Assembly (NCBI GenBank): GCA_030067835.1
Contig: CP092441.1
Location: 2,418,001 to 2,482,000, forward strand
Reading direction: 5' to 3'
Source: Chakrabartyella piscis
Lineage (GTDB): Bacteria; Bacillota; Clostridia; Lachnospirales; Anaerotignaceae
DNA: 64,000 nt
The notes below the pieces were generated by a model, which was not told the origin of the DNA, did not search any database, and saw nothing but the letters and a program-made list of their open reading frames with translations. Positions 8,719 to 17,523 of this stretch are shown piece after piece. Position numbers and translations under genes: made by a program. The first letter of the stretch is position 1; each line of letters starts with the position of its first letter.

Positions 8719-8979
8719 TCAAAACCTCCAATCAAACGTCTGCTGTTCCTTCATAAAAAAGCGAAATGCAAACTTGATATAGTCTGCGATTGTCACTTCA
8801 TTTTCACTACGAACGGTCAAAAATCCATAGATTGCAACCAGCACCAATGGCAACATCACGTCTATCACTGCCAAAATCACAGCGGATAAAATCGCACCAA
8901 TGAGCAGTATGGTAATGTCTTTCAATGACCACAGTGCGAACTTGGACTTTTCTTTTAAATTACTTGGGTAAATGTACAT
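8719..8979 (-). CDS. PrgI-family conjugation membrane protein
   Basis: An 86-residue protein with the PrgI pattern: a short cytoplasmic start (MYIYPSNLKEKSKFALWSLK), two adjacent membrane segments (ITILLIGAILSAVILAVIDV and LPLVLVAIYGFLTV) and a tail with YIKFAFRFFMKEQQTF. It would be a VirB3-like part of the inner-membrane platform. AAGGAG lies 9 nt before the second ATG (8979), while the first ATG (8988) touches it, so I use the second. It is followed after 3 nt by the VirB4-N-like gene. Confidence 0.85.
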   Translation of the reverse strand: MYIYPSNLKEKSKFALWSLKDITILLIGAILSAVILAVIDVMLPLVLVAIYGFLTVRSENEVTIADYIKFAFRFFMKEQQTFDWRF

Positions 8980-8992
8980 TTGCTTCATCTCC

Positions 8993-9826
8993 TTATTTTT
9001 TAATCAATCTAGTGACCGCCTGTGTAGAATACATCACACTCATCATATTCACATTCATGCTGGTATCTAAGCCAAAGTTATTGGCAATTCGTGGCACTTC
9101 CGTTGCCGATAGCATAACTCCAATTCCCAACAACATATTTGCATTAAAGGTCACAAGTCCAGCAATTAAAATGATGGTTTGTAGGAATGCGGTCATGCAA
9201 AGAGCAATCACTTGTTTGCACCAATTGACAAAGCCATCGCCATATCCTCGTGGCACAGAAAACATATATAAACTGCCTACCCCCATCAAAATAATGAGTA
9301 TGCCACCACGTTTTAAGTTTGCGAAAAACACCTTGACCACAGCATAGCCAATCATAAATGCCAAGACAATCTGTATGAATATCCCACCCGTAATCAGTTG
9401 AAATGAGCCTGCAACCAATTCACCAATGGCACCATAATCATCTGGTGATGAAGTCAAACTGGTCAAGCCATAAATCAGTTTCCCAGAAAGATTCACCGAA
9501 AAGGTGTACAGCTCGATTGGAATTATTGTAAATAAGCTAACGGCAAAAAAGCCTTTTAGGATATTGAGTCCCAAGTCTTGTATGGTATTTTTGCCCTTTT
9601 GTGCTTCGATTGCCATGTCAAAAACAGCCACCACAATGCCCACAATGAACAAACACCAAGCGAATTGGTAAAAAAATAAGAGCAGACCTTGAATCCAATC
9701 CATCTCAAATAATTCTGCACCCATTAAATTCATCATAGTAAAAAACTCACCAAAAAATTCGATAATGCTCCCATAAATCCAATCGCAAAATTGATCTAGA
9801 ACACCATCCACCGCCAAATCAAACAC
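8993..9826 (-). CDS. VirB6/TrbL-like conjugation channel protein (CD1112-like)
   Basis: A polytopic membrane protein of 277 residues with about six hydrophobic segments, for example LLLFFYQFAWCLFIVGIVVAV, LGLNILKGFFAVSLFTIIPI and IVLAFMIGYAVVKVFFA. It corresponds to the VirB6-like CD1112 family of CTn elements and would line the secretion channel. The frame is open much further upstream but only inside the methyltransferase gene. A GGAGGT lies 7 nt before a GTG at 9826, which overlaps the methyltransferase stop by 8 nt, so I place the start there. Translational coupling to the methyltransferase is likely. Confidence 0.85.
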   Translation of the reverse strand: MFDLAVDGVLDQFCDWIYGSIIEFFGEFFTMMNLMGAELFEMDWIQGLLLFFYQFAWCLFIVGIVVAVFDMAIEAQKGKNTIQDLGLNILKGFFAVSLFTIIPIELYTFSVNLSGKLIYGLTSLTSSPDDYGAIGELVAGSFQLITGGIFIQIVLAFMIGYAVVKVFFANLKRGGILIILMGVGSLYMFSVPRGYGDGFVNWCKQVIALCMTAFLQTIILIAGLVTFNANMLLGIGVMLSATEVPRIANNFGLDTSMNVNMMSVMYSTQAVTRLIKK

Positions 9827-11609
9827 ATATATCACCTCCACCCAGTGCCAACGCAATGCCTTGCATGATGTACTCAGCACAAGGAATTGCAATGCTATTG
9901 CCCAGTGCTTTGTATCTTGGGGAATCGGCTGCACCATCAATGTTCGTCCAGTTGTCTGGGAAACCTTGTAATCGTTCACACTCCAAGGGTGTCAATCTAC
10001 GAACTAAATTTCGGCTGACCGATAAGTTTTCACTTCCACCACCCAAATATCCACCACTGGCACAAAGTGTGCTGATTTCATCACCATATCCACCATAAGA
10101 ACTTTGTCCAAACACCTGTTGTTGATCTACGATACATTTATTTGCACCCACATATTGGTTGTTTGGACCTTTGTCATCGGTGGCACAAATTGCACCAACC
10201 ACATCTTGGTATGGCTCTGGTTTGTAAACCGAATGCACATCTGCGGTAGTTAAAGTGTATGCAATATCACTTTGACAACCCAATCCATTGCCACCATTTT
10301 TCACATCTCTATTGATGGTGTTGGCTGCAATGCAATAGCTTTCTTGCACAATGGCAAGTCCTCCTTGAGATTTGTTTGGATTGGGATTTGCTGTATCTAA
10401 GGTATGAGATGTGTCTGTTTCATTTATGATGGCTTCGATTCCAAAAGCTATTGGTTCTGCAACAAATGGAGTATTATTTCCGCCTGTTCCATAGATGGCA
10501 GATATGGTTGGTGCTACATCAAGTGGCCCTGTGTACCTTGCATCCTTTGCATGATTTTCGTACAACTCTTGTTTGATAATCGGCAAATGACCACCCATAC
10601 TGGCTCGCAAAGTTCCAACCATATCTTTGGTAACATTCATGCATTCACCACCTTGGTCGGACAAACAATACAGTGGTTCTTTCACAAATGTTTGCATCTG
10701 TATGTTCTGTGTTGCAAGCAAGGCACCAGACAATCCATCCAAGTCAATCCCCTCATTTCTTTGATTGATGTGGTAACTTTTGAATTCATCATCCACCATT
10801 TGCACCTCTGCCATTTGCCCTGATTGAATCAACAATGCATCTTTCAACTGCTTTGGCAATTCCTTTCCTCTGCTTTCAGCTCTCCTTAAAATTCCCAAGC
10901 AAGCTGTCTTGCTCAAATAGTATTTTGGGTTGTTCAATACTTTTGGTAAACCAAAAGTCAAAACCTTCGGTTTTGCTCCGCCTTCTTGCGGATATGTGGA
11001 ATGTCCTCCAAAATCTGCCACAAGAAACACTCGATTTCTTCTTTGGGGGACACCCCAGTACCCCGCATCCAATACTCGCCAAGCAACGCTGAATTTTCCT
11101 CCCAAAATGCACCCAGCAGATTTCCATACCCCTCCCTCAGGTCGAGGTATAAGTATGGTGCTGTCAGCAATTTTGCACGTTTCTTCCAAGACCGCCTTGA
11201 AATCTTCGCCACTTTGGGAGGAGAACACACCCATGACGTTTTCCCAGAGCATATATCTTGGTCGAATAAATTCAGCTGCATTTCCTCGTTTTTCATCTGC
11301 ATCCCTCATTTCTTTGATTATTCTTACTTGTTCCATAAATAGTCCTGAACGCTCCCCAGCTAAGCCTTTTCTGGCTCCCGCTAGGCTCAAATCTTGGCAA
11401 GGACTCCCGCCACAAACCAAGTCCACAGTCGGTATTTTTGCTCCATCCAGTTTTGTAATATCACCCAGATGCAACATATCTGGAAAGTGTACTTTCGTCA
11501 CTTCCATTGGAAACTTTTCGATTTCCGATGCCCAAACAGGCTTGATTCTATTTCGTATGGCAGCAAGTGGAAAGCCACCAATCCCATCAAATAATGAACC
11601 CATTGTCAT
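9819..11609 (-). CDS. DNA (cytosine-5) methyltransferase
   Basis: A 596-residue C5 methyltransferase. It shows motif I (SLFDGIGGF), the catalytic motif IV (GGSPCQDLS, Cys near 71), motif VI (WENVMGVF), motif VIII (QRRNRVFLVADF), a long 300-residue target-recognition region, and motifs IX-X (RRLTPLECERLQGFPDNW and KALGNSIAIPC). It probably protects the ICE from host restriction. It sits inside the conjugation operon just before virB6, a common place in Tn1549-type elements, and no restriction endonuclease accompanies it. The start is uncertain: the ATG at 11609 fits motif I spacing, with GGAGG about 18 nt upstream. Confidence 0.9.
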   Translation of the reverse strand: MTMGSLFDGIGGFPLAAIRNRIKPVWASEIEKFPMEVTKVHFPDMLHLGDITKLDGAKIPTVDLVCGGSPCQDLSLAGARKGLAGERSGLFMEQVRIIKEMRDADEKRGNAAEFIRPRYMLWENVMGVFSSQSGEDFKAVLEETCKIADSTILIPRPEGGVWKSAGCILGGKFSVAWRVLDAGYWGVPQRRNRVFLVADFGGHSTYPQEGGAKPKVLTFGLPKVLNNPKYYLSKTACLGILRRAESRGKELPKQLKDALLIQSGQMAEVQMVDDEFKSYHINQRNEGIDLDGLSGALLATQNIQMQTFVKEPLYCLSDQGGECMNVTKDMVGTLRASMGGHLPIIKQELYENHAKDARYTGPLDVAPTISAIYGTGGNNTPFVAEPIAFGIEAIINETDTSHTLDTANPNPNKSQGGLAIVQESYCIAANTINRDVKNGGNGLGCQSDIAYTLTTADVHSVYKPEPYQDVVGAICATDDKGPNNQYVGANKCIVDQQQVFGQSSYGGYGDEISTLCASGGYLGGGSENLSVSRNLVRRLTPLECERLQGFPDNWTNIDGAADSPRYKALGNSIAIPCAEYIMQGIALALGGGDICV

Positions 11610-11641
11610 TTCTTTTTTGATACCACCACCTCCTTCACAAT

Positions 11642-11665
11642 AAAAAAGGAGAGTTTTCACTCTCC
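11642..11665 (-). terminator. Intrinsic terminator between RHH gene and methyltransferase
   Basis: On the minus strand GGAGAGT-GAAA-ACTCTCC is followed by TTTTTTA. It lies directly after the double-RHH gene and before the methyltransferase, so the T4SS genes may need their own promoter or readthrough. Confidence 0.8.
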
Positions 11666-11686
11666 AAGTTGTTTGTCTATTGATGT

Positions 11687-12004
11687 TTACATTGCTTCTA
11701 TTTTATTTGTTTCATTGTGTTCTTCGTCCTCTAAGGCTTCTAAAATCAAGCCGATGATAAAGTCTTTTTGCTTCATTCCTGTTTTCTGCAAGTGGTCTTT
11801 GATTCTCTCGAATAGTTCTTCTGGGATTTGCAGTGCAAGGGTTCTGGTGTCTTTTGTCATTGGCTTTGCCTCCTTCATTCGATAAAATTCTTCTAAGATT
11901 TCTGTTACATATTGGCTTGTTGTGATGCCTTTTTTCTCACGCTCATCACTGACTTTCTGGTGTAAGGCTATTGGAATCTGAGCACATAAGTTCTTGGTTT
12001 CCAT
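11687..12004 (-). CDS. Protein with two ribbon-helix-helix domains
   Basis: A 105-residue protein made of two similar halves: NLCAQIPIALHQKVSDERE ... YVTEILEEFYRM (residues 4-42) and RTLALQIPEELFERIKDHLQ ... IIGLILEALED (51-91). Each has the strand-helix-helix outline of Arc/MetJ ribbon-helix-helix folds, fused in tandem so that one chain could form a complete DNA-binding unit. Similar proteins are common in clostridial conjugative elements next to the methyltransferase. It probably regulates transfer genes; that is inference. AAAAGGAGATG precedes the ATG. Confidence 0.65.
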   Translation of the reverse strand: METKNLCAQIPIALHQKVSDEREKKGITTSQYVTEILEEFYRMKEAKPMTKDTRTLALQIPEELFERIKDHLQKTGMKQKDFIIGLILEALEDEEHNETNKIEAM

Positions 12005-12181
12005 TTGGGTTCATCTCCTTTTCTGTTTTGTAAACACACAATACTCGAAGTTTGAAGTATAAGCTATACCAATATGTAACAAAATCTAATTCTTTTTTAC
12101 TCTAAGTATCATAATTTCACAAGATATGCTAAGATAGTATTAAAGAATAAATCATCTGATTTTGAAAAGGAGATGTTTAAT

Positions 12182-12724
12182 ATGGATATCAAATCTATTG
12201 ACTTGATACTGCAAAACCTTGAATCCGATCTACATAAATATGAATTTATTGTAAGCCAAGTTCATAACACAGATTTATCCTCAAATAAAGAATTCCAAAA
12301 AGCATTTAATGGTTTCTTCAAGATGCGACAACGCTCGCAAGAATTCTACACCCTTTATTTTTCTTTGTTTGAATCTTTAAAAACACAATCACCAGATTTT
12401 TCCACTATAATAAAAACATTATACAATGAAACAAATCGTGTCGAAGCATCTTTTTCTAGTAAAATGCTAGCGACTATTGATCCAACCTATCCCATATTAG
12501 ATAAATTTGTTTTGCAAAATTTCGGTCTAAAACTGCCATATCCATCCGCTAAAAATAGAATCGAAAAAACAATATCCGTATACGACGATATTATTAATCG
12601 TTATCAGTCTTTTATGGGGACAAGTGAGTGCACAGAATTACTCCAAAAATTTGATGCTCAATTTCCTAATTCAACCATAAGCGATATTAAGAAAATAGAC
12701 TTTGTTTTATGGAAATTGCGATAA
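12182..12724 (+). CDS. Hypothetical cargo protein
   Basis: A 180-residue soluble, helical protein on the plus strand, against the ICE genes around it. No motif I recognise. It includes FKMRQRSQEFYTLYFSLFES, ASFSSKMLATIDPTYPILD and a C-terminal FVLWKLR. AAAAGGAG lies 9 nt before the ATG at 12182, preferred over the ATG at 12173 that touches it. It lies between the RHH gene and the NTF2-like gene and looks like accessory cargo. A role in defence or stress cannot be shown from sequence. Confidence 0.65.
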   Translation: MDIKSIDLILQNLESDLHKYEFIVSQVHNTDLSSNKEFQKAFNGFFKMRQRSQEFYTLYFSLFESLKTQSPDFSTIIKTLYNETNRVEASFSSKMLATIDPTYPILDKFVLQNFGLKLPYPSAKNRIEKTISVYDDIINRYQSFMGTSECTELLQKFDAQFPNSTISDIKKIDFVLWKLR

Positions 12725-12729
12725 TTTGC

Positions 12730-12751
12730 TAAATCCCTAAAACATCCCAAA
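12730..12751. repeat. Direct repeat matching the 3' end of the DUF3852 gene (copy 1)
   Basis: This 22-nt stretch matches 13433-13454 at 20 of 22 positions. Read on the minus strand it gives WDVLGI-stop, compared with WDILGI-stop at the true end of the DUF3852 protein. The two copies bracket the NTF2-like cargo gene. Confidence 0.7.
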
Positions 12752-12877
12752 AGATACTTATATTAGATTGGTATTTTACAAAAGAAACCCAATTGACAAG
12801 TTTCTATACATAACACTTCGTATATCTCCCACTGTTTTGGTGATACTGAACTATAAATATAACTTTGGGAGGTATTT

Positions 12878-13354
12878 ATGAATACAGAGCAAACCATCAA
12901 ATGGCTTTATGATAAAGCCTTAATTGAGCAAACCATTTTGAAATATGCAACAGCTGCTGACCTACGTGATTGGGATTTGTTAAAATCCATCCTCTCCGAT
13001 GAAGTCTACATCGACTTCACTACATCTGGAGGTCCTTCTATGACAGTGACAAATGACCAATATATTGGACAAGTGACTTCTCTAATACCAGGGTTTAATG
13101 TTACACAACATCAGTTAACAAATTTTGTAATTGATATCAATGGTGACACTGCAAATACTGTAGTTTATATGCAAGCTGAACATTTTGTTCAGGAAGGCAC
13201 AAGTGAAATCGGTCGAACTATTGGCGGATATTATACGCACAAACTGAAAAAAGAAAATGGCAATTGGAAAATATGCTCACTGAAACTAACTGCAACTTGG
13301 GGACGTGGAGATATGCGTGCTTTTGAGATTGCTAATAAACGTGCCAATTCATAA
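12878..13354 (+). CDS. SnoaL/NTF2-like domain protein
   Basis: A 158-residue single-domain protein of the SnoaL-like (NTF2-fold) type. It begins with the helical pattern ALIEQTILKYATAADLRDWD, has the acidic turn SDEVYIDFTTSGGPS, and ends with the strands GGYYTHKLKKENGNWKICS and LKLTATWGRGD. Such small folds include isomerases, dehydratases and proteins of unknown role; the substrate is not predictable here. TGGGAGG lies 6 nt before the ATG. It is plus-strand cargo inside the minus-strand ICE, bracketed by the 22-nt direct repeats at 12730 and 13433. Confidence 0.75.
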   Translation: MNTEQTIKWLYDKALIEQTILKYATAADLRDWDLLKSILSDEVYIDFTTSGGPSMTVTNDQYIGQVTSLIPGFNVTQHQLTNFVIDINGDTANTVVYMQAEHFVQEGTSEIGRTIGGYYTHKLKKENGNWKICSLKLTATWGRGDMRAFEIANKRANS

Positions 13355-13431
13355 TTCTATGCCAAATACCAAATATCCATCTAATCATAAAACACACCTA
13401 CAACATATTAAGTGCTGTGGGTTTTGTTCTA

Positions 13432-13773
13432 TCAAATCCCTAAAATATCCCAAATATAAAGCGGTGCTGTCAGGGCAAACATCAACCCAAAGAACAAAAT
13501 AGCAAGTGGCATAAAGTCAAACTCACCATGTTTTTTGTAATCGAAATAACTTACTGCAAGTTTCACAAACAGCACAATCACCAGAATCATATCCACCACA
13601 GGGAAGATAACCTGATTGGTCACCTCTTTGATTTCCAGTGCTGCTGCTTTCCAAGTTTCCTCAATAGCGCCAGAAACATCTGCTGCATATACTTCATTTG
13701 CAAATAAAAAAATCAGTATTACAGCCAAAACAGCAACACCGAAATACAACATCATTCTTTTTTTCTTTGTCAT
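13432..13773 (-). CDS. DUF3852-like membrane protein of the conjugation apparatus
   Basis: A 113-residue protein with a signal peptide (KKRMMLYFGVAVLAVILIFLF, ending near VYAAD) and two further hydrophobic segments (QVIFPVVDMILVIVLFVKLA and MPLAILFFGLMFALTAPLYI). This is the layout of VirB2 pilin-like subunits, and it matches the DUF3852 proteins of CTn elements. It sits between the surface-protein gene and the T4SS genes. AAAGG lies 9 nt before the ATG. Its last codons recur at 12730-12751. Pilin-like function is an inference from topology and place. Confidence 0.65.
   Translation of the reverse strand: MTKKKRMMLYFGVAVLAVILIFLFANEVYAADVSGAIEETWKAAALEIKEVTNQVIFPVVDMILVIVLFVKLAVSYFDYKKHGEFDFMPLAILFFGLMFALTAPLYIWDILGI
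13433..13454. repeat. Direct repeat at the 3' end of the DUF3852 gene (copy 2)
   Basis: Overlaps the stop and last codons of the DUF3852 gene. It is the partner of 12730-12751; together they flank about 680 bp that hold the NTF2-like cargo gene. Confidence 0.7.
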
Positions 13774-13792
13774 ATATTCACTACCTTTCTTT

Positions 13793-13830
13793 TAAAAAAC
13801 TATGGAACCTCAAAATCTGAAGTCCCATAG
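13793..13830 (-). terminator. Intrinsic terminator after the CnaB-repeat gene
   Basis: On the minus strand CTATGG-GACTTCA...TGAGGTT-CCATAG forms a stem followed by TTTTTT. It separates the surface-protein gene from DUF3852. Confidence 0.75.
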
Positions 13831-13864
13831 CCATTTTTAAGTTATGCTATTCTTGTTTGATTCA

Positions 13865-16800
13865 TCAATACCCTGTTTGGGGCAATGTTACATAGGTTGG
13901 ATTGAGTCCAAATACAGTGGTGTTCCAGCTGGTTGTTCTGGATTCCCATTCATTTCCATAACGTCCACCAACTTCTGCACGATTGATGATTTGATACCCA
14001 CTAGGCATAGTTGGCAACACTTGACAAAATACACTAATGTTTTTTGTTTGGGCAAAGCCTGAGCCAACGCTGTCAAACTCAAAACGCACATCAGTTACAT
14101 ACTCGCCATTTTGCAAACCAAGCACATTGGAATGTAAGCTAAACTCATAATCATTTTCCGTCAGCAAGTTATCGGCAAGCACCATATAATCACGATAATT
14201 GGTTTTATAGGTGATTGTGTAGTACCCACGTTCATTGAATGTACCGGTTGTGATTTTGAGAATTCTTGTGGCATCTGTTGGGATTCTATCGTGGATATAG
14301 AAATCTTCTATGCTACCAGAAGAACCATTTTCCACACCATAAATTTCATAGTGAATGGTGCTAGATGGCATAATCTGAACTGGTCCTTTTTTCTGGATAC
14401 TCAAATCCAAATCTATGCTACTGTTCAACACTTCAAAGCGAATGATATCTCCATTGTGTCTAATCTCTGCCAACAACATTGTATCATTCAGTGCATAGTA
14501 TCTCGGTGCAGAAACCTCTTTGATGGTATAGACACCCACTGGCAAAAGTGAGGATGCTGCCACACCATCGCTATCAGATGTGATTTGATCCACCAAGTTT
14601 CCAGTGATGTTATAAATCTCAAACACTGCACCACTAAGGGATGAGCCTGCTGGCAAGCCTGTCAATTCGTTGTATTCTGAAGATCGTTTGGTAATTACAA
14701 TCTGACCTGCTTGTGGTGTGTTTTCCCAAATGATTTCCGTAGTTTTTCCTTCCTTAACCCAGAAAGTTTTCACTTCATCATCACCAATATATCCTTCGGC
14801 TGCTTCAATTTCTCTTAGTTTATACTTGCCATCTTCCAAGGTTTTGTCCAGCCATACATACCCATTGTTATCACTTTCGTATTCACCGATTGGATCATTG
14901 TCTGCATCGTACAAAAGGAACTTTACTCCGCCAATACCCTCTTTGGTTACGCTATCAATCTTACGAATGAACAAGGAGGACATTGGTGTATTTTCCACTT
15001 CCACTGTTGTTCGTTGTCCGTCTATCATAGTGAATTCGATTGCAGTATCTTCGATTTTGTAGCCATCTGCTGCTTCTGTTTCTTTCAAGATATAATCACC
15101 AGATGCCAAGCCTTCTACTGTAATCAAGCCATATTTATCTGTTGTATAGTAGCCAATTTCTTCCCCATTCAGTTTGGTAATCAAAAACTCTACGCCCTTA
15201 ATGGGTTCTCCTGTTTGGCTATCAATCTTTTCAATGACAAGGTCAGAATAAGGTTCATTCAACACTTCCAAAACCGTTTCTTGTGTGCTTTTCACCTCGA
15301 CTATCTTTGGTTCATTATCCAGATGATAGCCTGTCGGTGCTTTCTGCTCTGTCACCTCATAAAATCCATCTTCCAAATCTTCCACGAAAAATGTGCCATT
15401 GTAATCTGTTTTGTAATCACCTACATATTCCCCATTCAGCTTGCGTACCTCAAACTCTGCATCTGCAAGTGGTTCTCTGGTTTCGCTATCCAGTTTGATG
15501 ATTTTCAAGCCACTGAGTGGTTGATTGGAAAAGGTCAATTCATAGGTTTTGCCATCTGTACCAATGTCAATGGTCTTAGCTGTTGAGTTGATGACATACC
15601 CTGATGGTGCTTGGATTTCTGTCACCACATAGCTATCTGGCTTCAAATTTGGAATCAGGATTTCACCATTTTGATCTGTGGTATATTCCCCATTGCTACT
15701 GCCCACAAGTGTGCCATCACCTGTTGTCACCTTGAACACTGCACCAGCCAAAGGTGTACCATCGTTTTCATCCACCTTATTGATGAGAAGTGAACCATAT
15801 GGATAGTTGGTAAAAGTCATTTCTACGATACTCGTTCCGTCTGCCTTTAACCATGCTTGTTGTTGGCTATTTTCTGATAGCAAGTAGTTGGTTGGTGGAT
15901 CAACTTCTTCCACGATATATGCACCTGCGGTCAAGCCTGTTACCACAACAATCCCTGAATTATCTGTGGTATATCGACCAATGATTGTACCTGAGTTGCC
16001 AGAAATATCTTCCGAAACTTGACGCAATTCAAAGACTGCACCAGCCAACATCTCAGAAGTATTTGCATCCACTTTTTTGATGACAATGCTGTTCAAAGGA
16101 TAGTTTGTCACACCACCTGTATAGTCACTTCCACTTGTAATGATTGGTGTTGTATCGGATGATGTTAATTCTGTATCCGTTGCTGTCAGTGAATTGGATT
16201 GACTATCATCACTTTCTGTTTTATCTAAGGTCAAATAGGCATTTTCGCCCTCTGACAGATAAATGCGTGTTGTGGGATTGGATGGCAAACTGAATCCTTG
16301 GGCTGGTATGGTTTCCGTCACAATGTACCAACCACTCTCTACATTTTCAATGACGATTTTGCCACTGGCATCGGTTTTGTAAGTGCCTAGATTTTCAATG
16401 CCACCATCTGGATTTTCATATTGAATTTCAAATACAGTGCCTGCAATGGGTTCATTGGTCAATCCATTGATTTTTGTGACAATCAGCGTAGGATTCTTTG
16501 TATTCTCAAAGACCAAAGTTTTTGTTTTGCCCCATTCCAAAGCAATATCCTTGTGTTGGGTATCCAAGATATACCCTGTTGGAGCAGAGATTTCTTCCAC
16601 AGTATACACAGCTTCGTCCAAATCCCTGATGACGATTGTACCTGTGCTATCGGTGACATACTCGCTGACTGTCATATCCTCCGTTTTGGTAACTTTGAAT
16701 GTTGCACCAGCCAAAGGTTCATTTGTCACAGCATCAATTTTCATAATCTGCAAAGATGGTCGCAAACGATTGGTAAACATGACTTCCACCAACTTGTTTG

Positions 16801-17246
16801 GCTCAAGGTAGATATCTTTGCTCTCTGTTTCCAACAAATATCCCTTTGGTGGAGCAGTTTCTGTGATGGTATACCACCCTTCTTCCAAACCTTCCAAACG
16901 AATTTCGCCCGATTTATCTGTTGTCATTTCGTGGATTGTGGTTTCACCTTTCTTTGCAATATTGAACACTGCATTTGCAAGTGGCATTCCTGTATCTTCG
17001 TCAACCTTTCGTACCAAAAGCCCTGGTTCTGCTTGATTTTGCATGGTAAGTGTTGCAATTTCCCCGGCTACTAACTTGATGATTTGTGGTGTATCATCCA
17101 ACAAATATCCATCTGGTGCAACCAATTCTGTCACTGTATAAGTTCCAGATTTCATGTTGGAAAGATAGGCAACACCGCTGTTGTCCGTTTGCACATCAAA
17201 GGAATTGCTGCCATCGTCCAAAGCCACACGGAATATTGCACCATCT
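13865..17246 (-). pseudogene. C-terminal part of a broken CnaB-repeat (SpaA-like) surface protein
   Basis: Roughly 1,126 codons in frame with no start of their own, cut from the N-terminal part by the insertion at 17247-17523. The frame begins GAIFRVALDDG, the middle of a CnaB repeat. About nine further CnaB/SpaA repeats follow, each with a K-(V/I)-D strand and a YTVTE..APxGY end, the lysine and glutamate of internal isopeptide bonds. A DUF11-like domain and the sortase motif LPQTG end the protein, but only one residue (Tyr) follows it: no membrane segment or charged tail. The sortase at 19720 is its likely partner. Confidence 0.85.
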
Positions 17247-17523
17247 TAGCCACCCATCCATAGCCCGTACCCGCAAAAATCCTCTTATTTTGCGACTTTC
17301 TTCTTCATCGTCGTCACCAGAGCTTCGGCTATGCCATCCTCCTCTTCATCGAAATTCATCAAAATAAGAGAATTTTTGTTCGCAGAAGTTTTTCAGCCTT
17401 ACAATCTTCGAGAACAAGGCAGACGATTGAGGCGTACCCAAAAGGTACGGTGATTGAGGATAACGCAGTAATCGGAGCTTGTAAGGCTGAAAAACCGTGG
17501 TACGGGCTATGGATGGGTGGCTA
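17247..17523. mobile_element. 277-bp MITE-like insertion with perfect 25-bp inverted ends
   Basis: The ends 17247-17271 and 17499-17523 are perfect 25-bp inverted repeats (TAGCCACCCATCCATAGCCC at the left tip). Inside lies a second palindrome: TTTTTCAGCCTTACAA and its complement near 17390 and 17490, around a GTACC-CAAAA-GGTAC hairpin. It is too small to encode a transposase. It interrupts the CnaB gene. Removing exactly 277 bp restores GAA AAA GAT GGT and the reading frame. Both tips begin with TA, but no longer target duplication is visible. Confidence 0.85.

Noticed and set aside
17247-17523. Insertion sequence with transposase
   Set aside because: At 277 bp with no long frame it cannot encode one; treated as a non-autonomous element.
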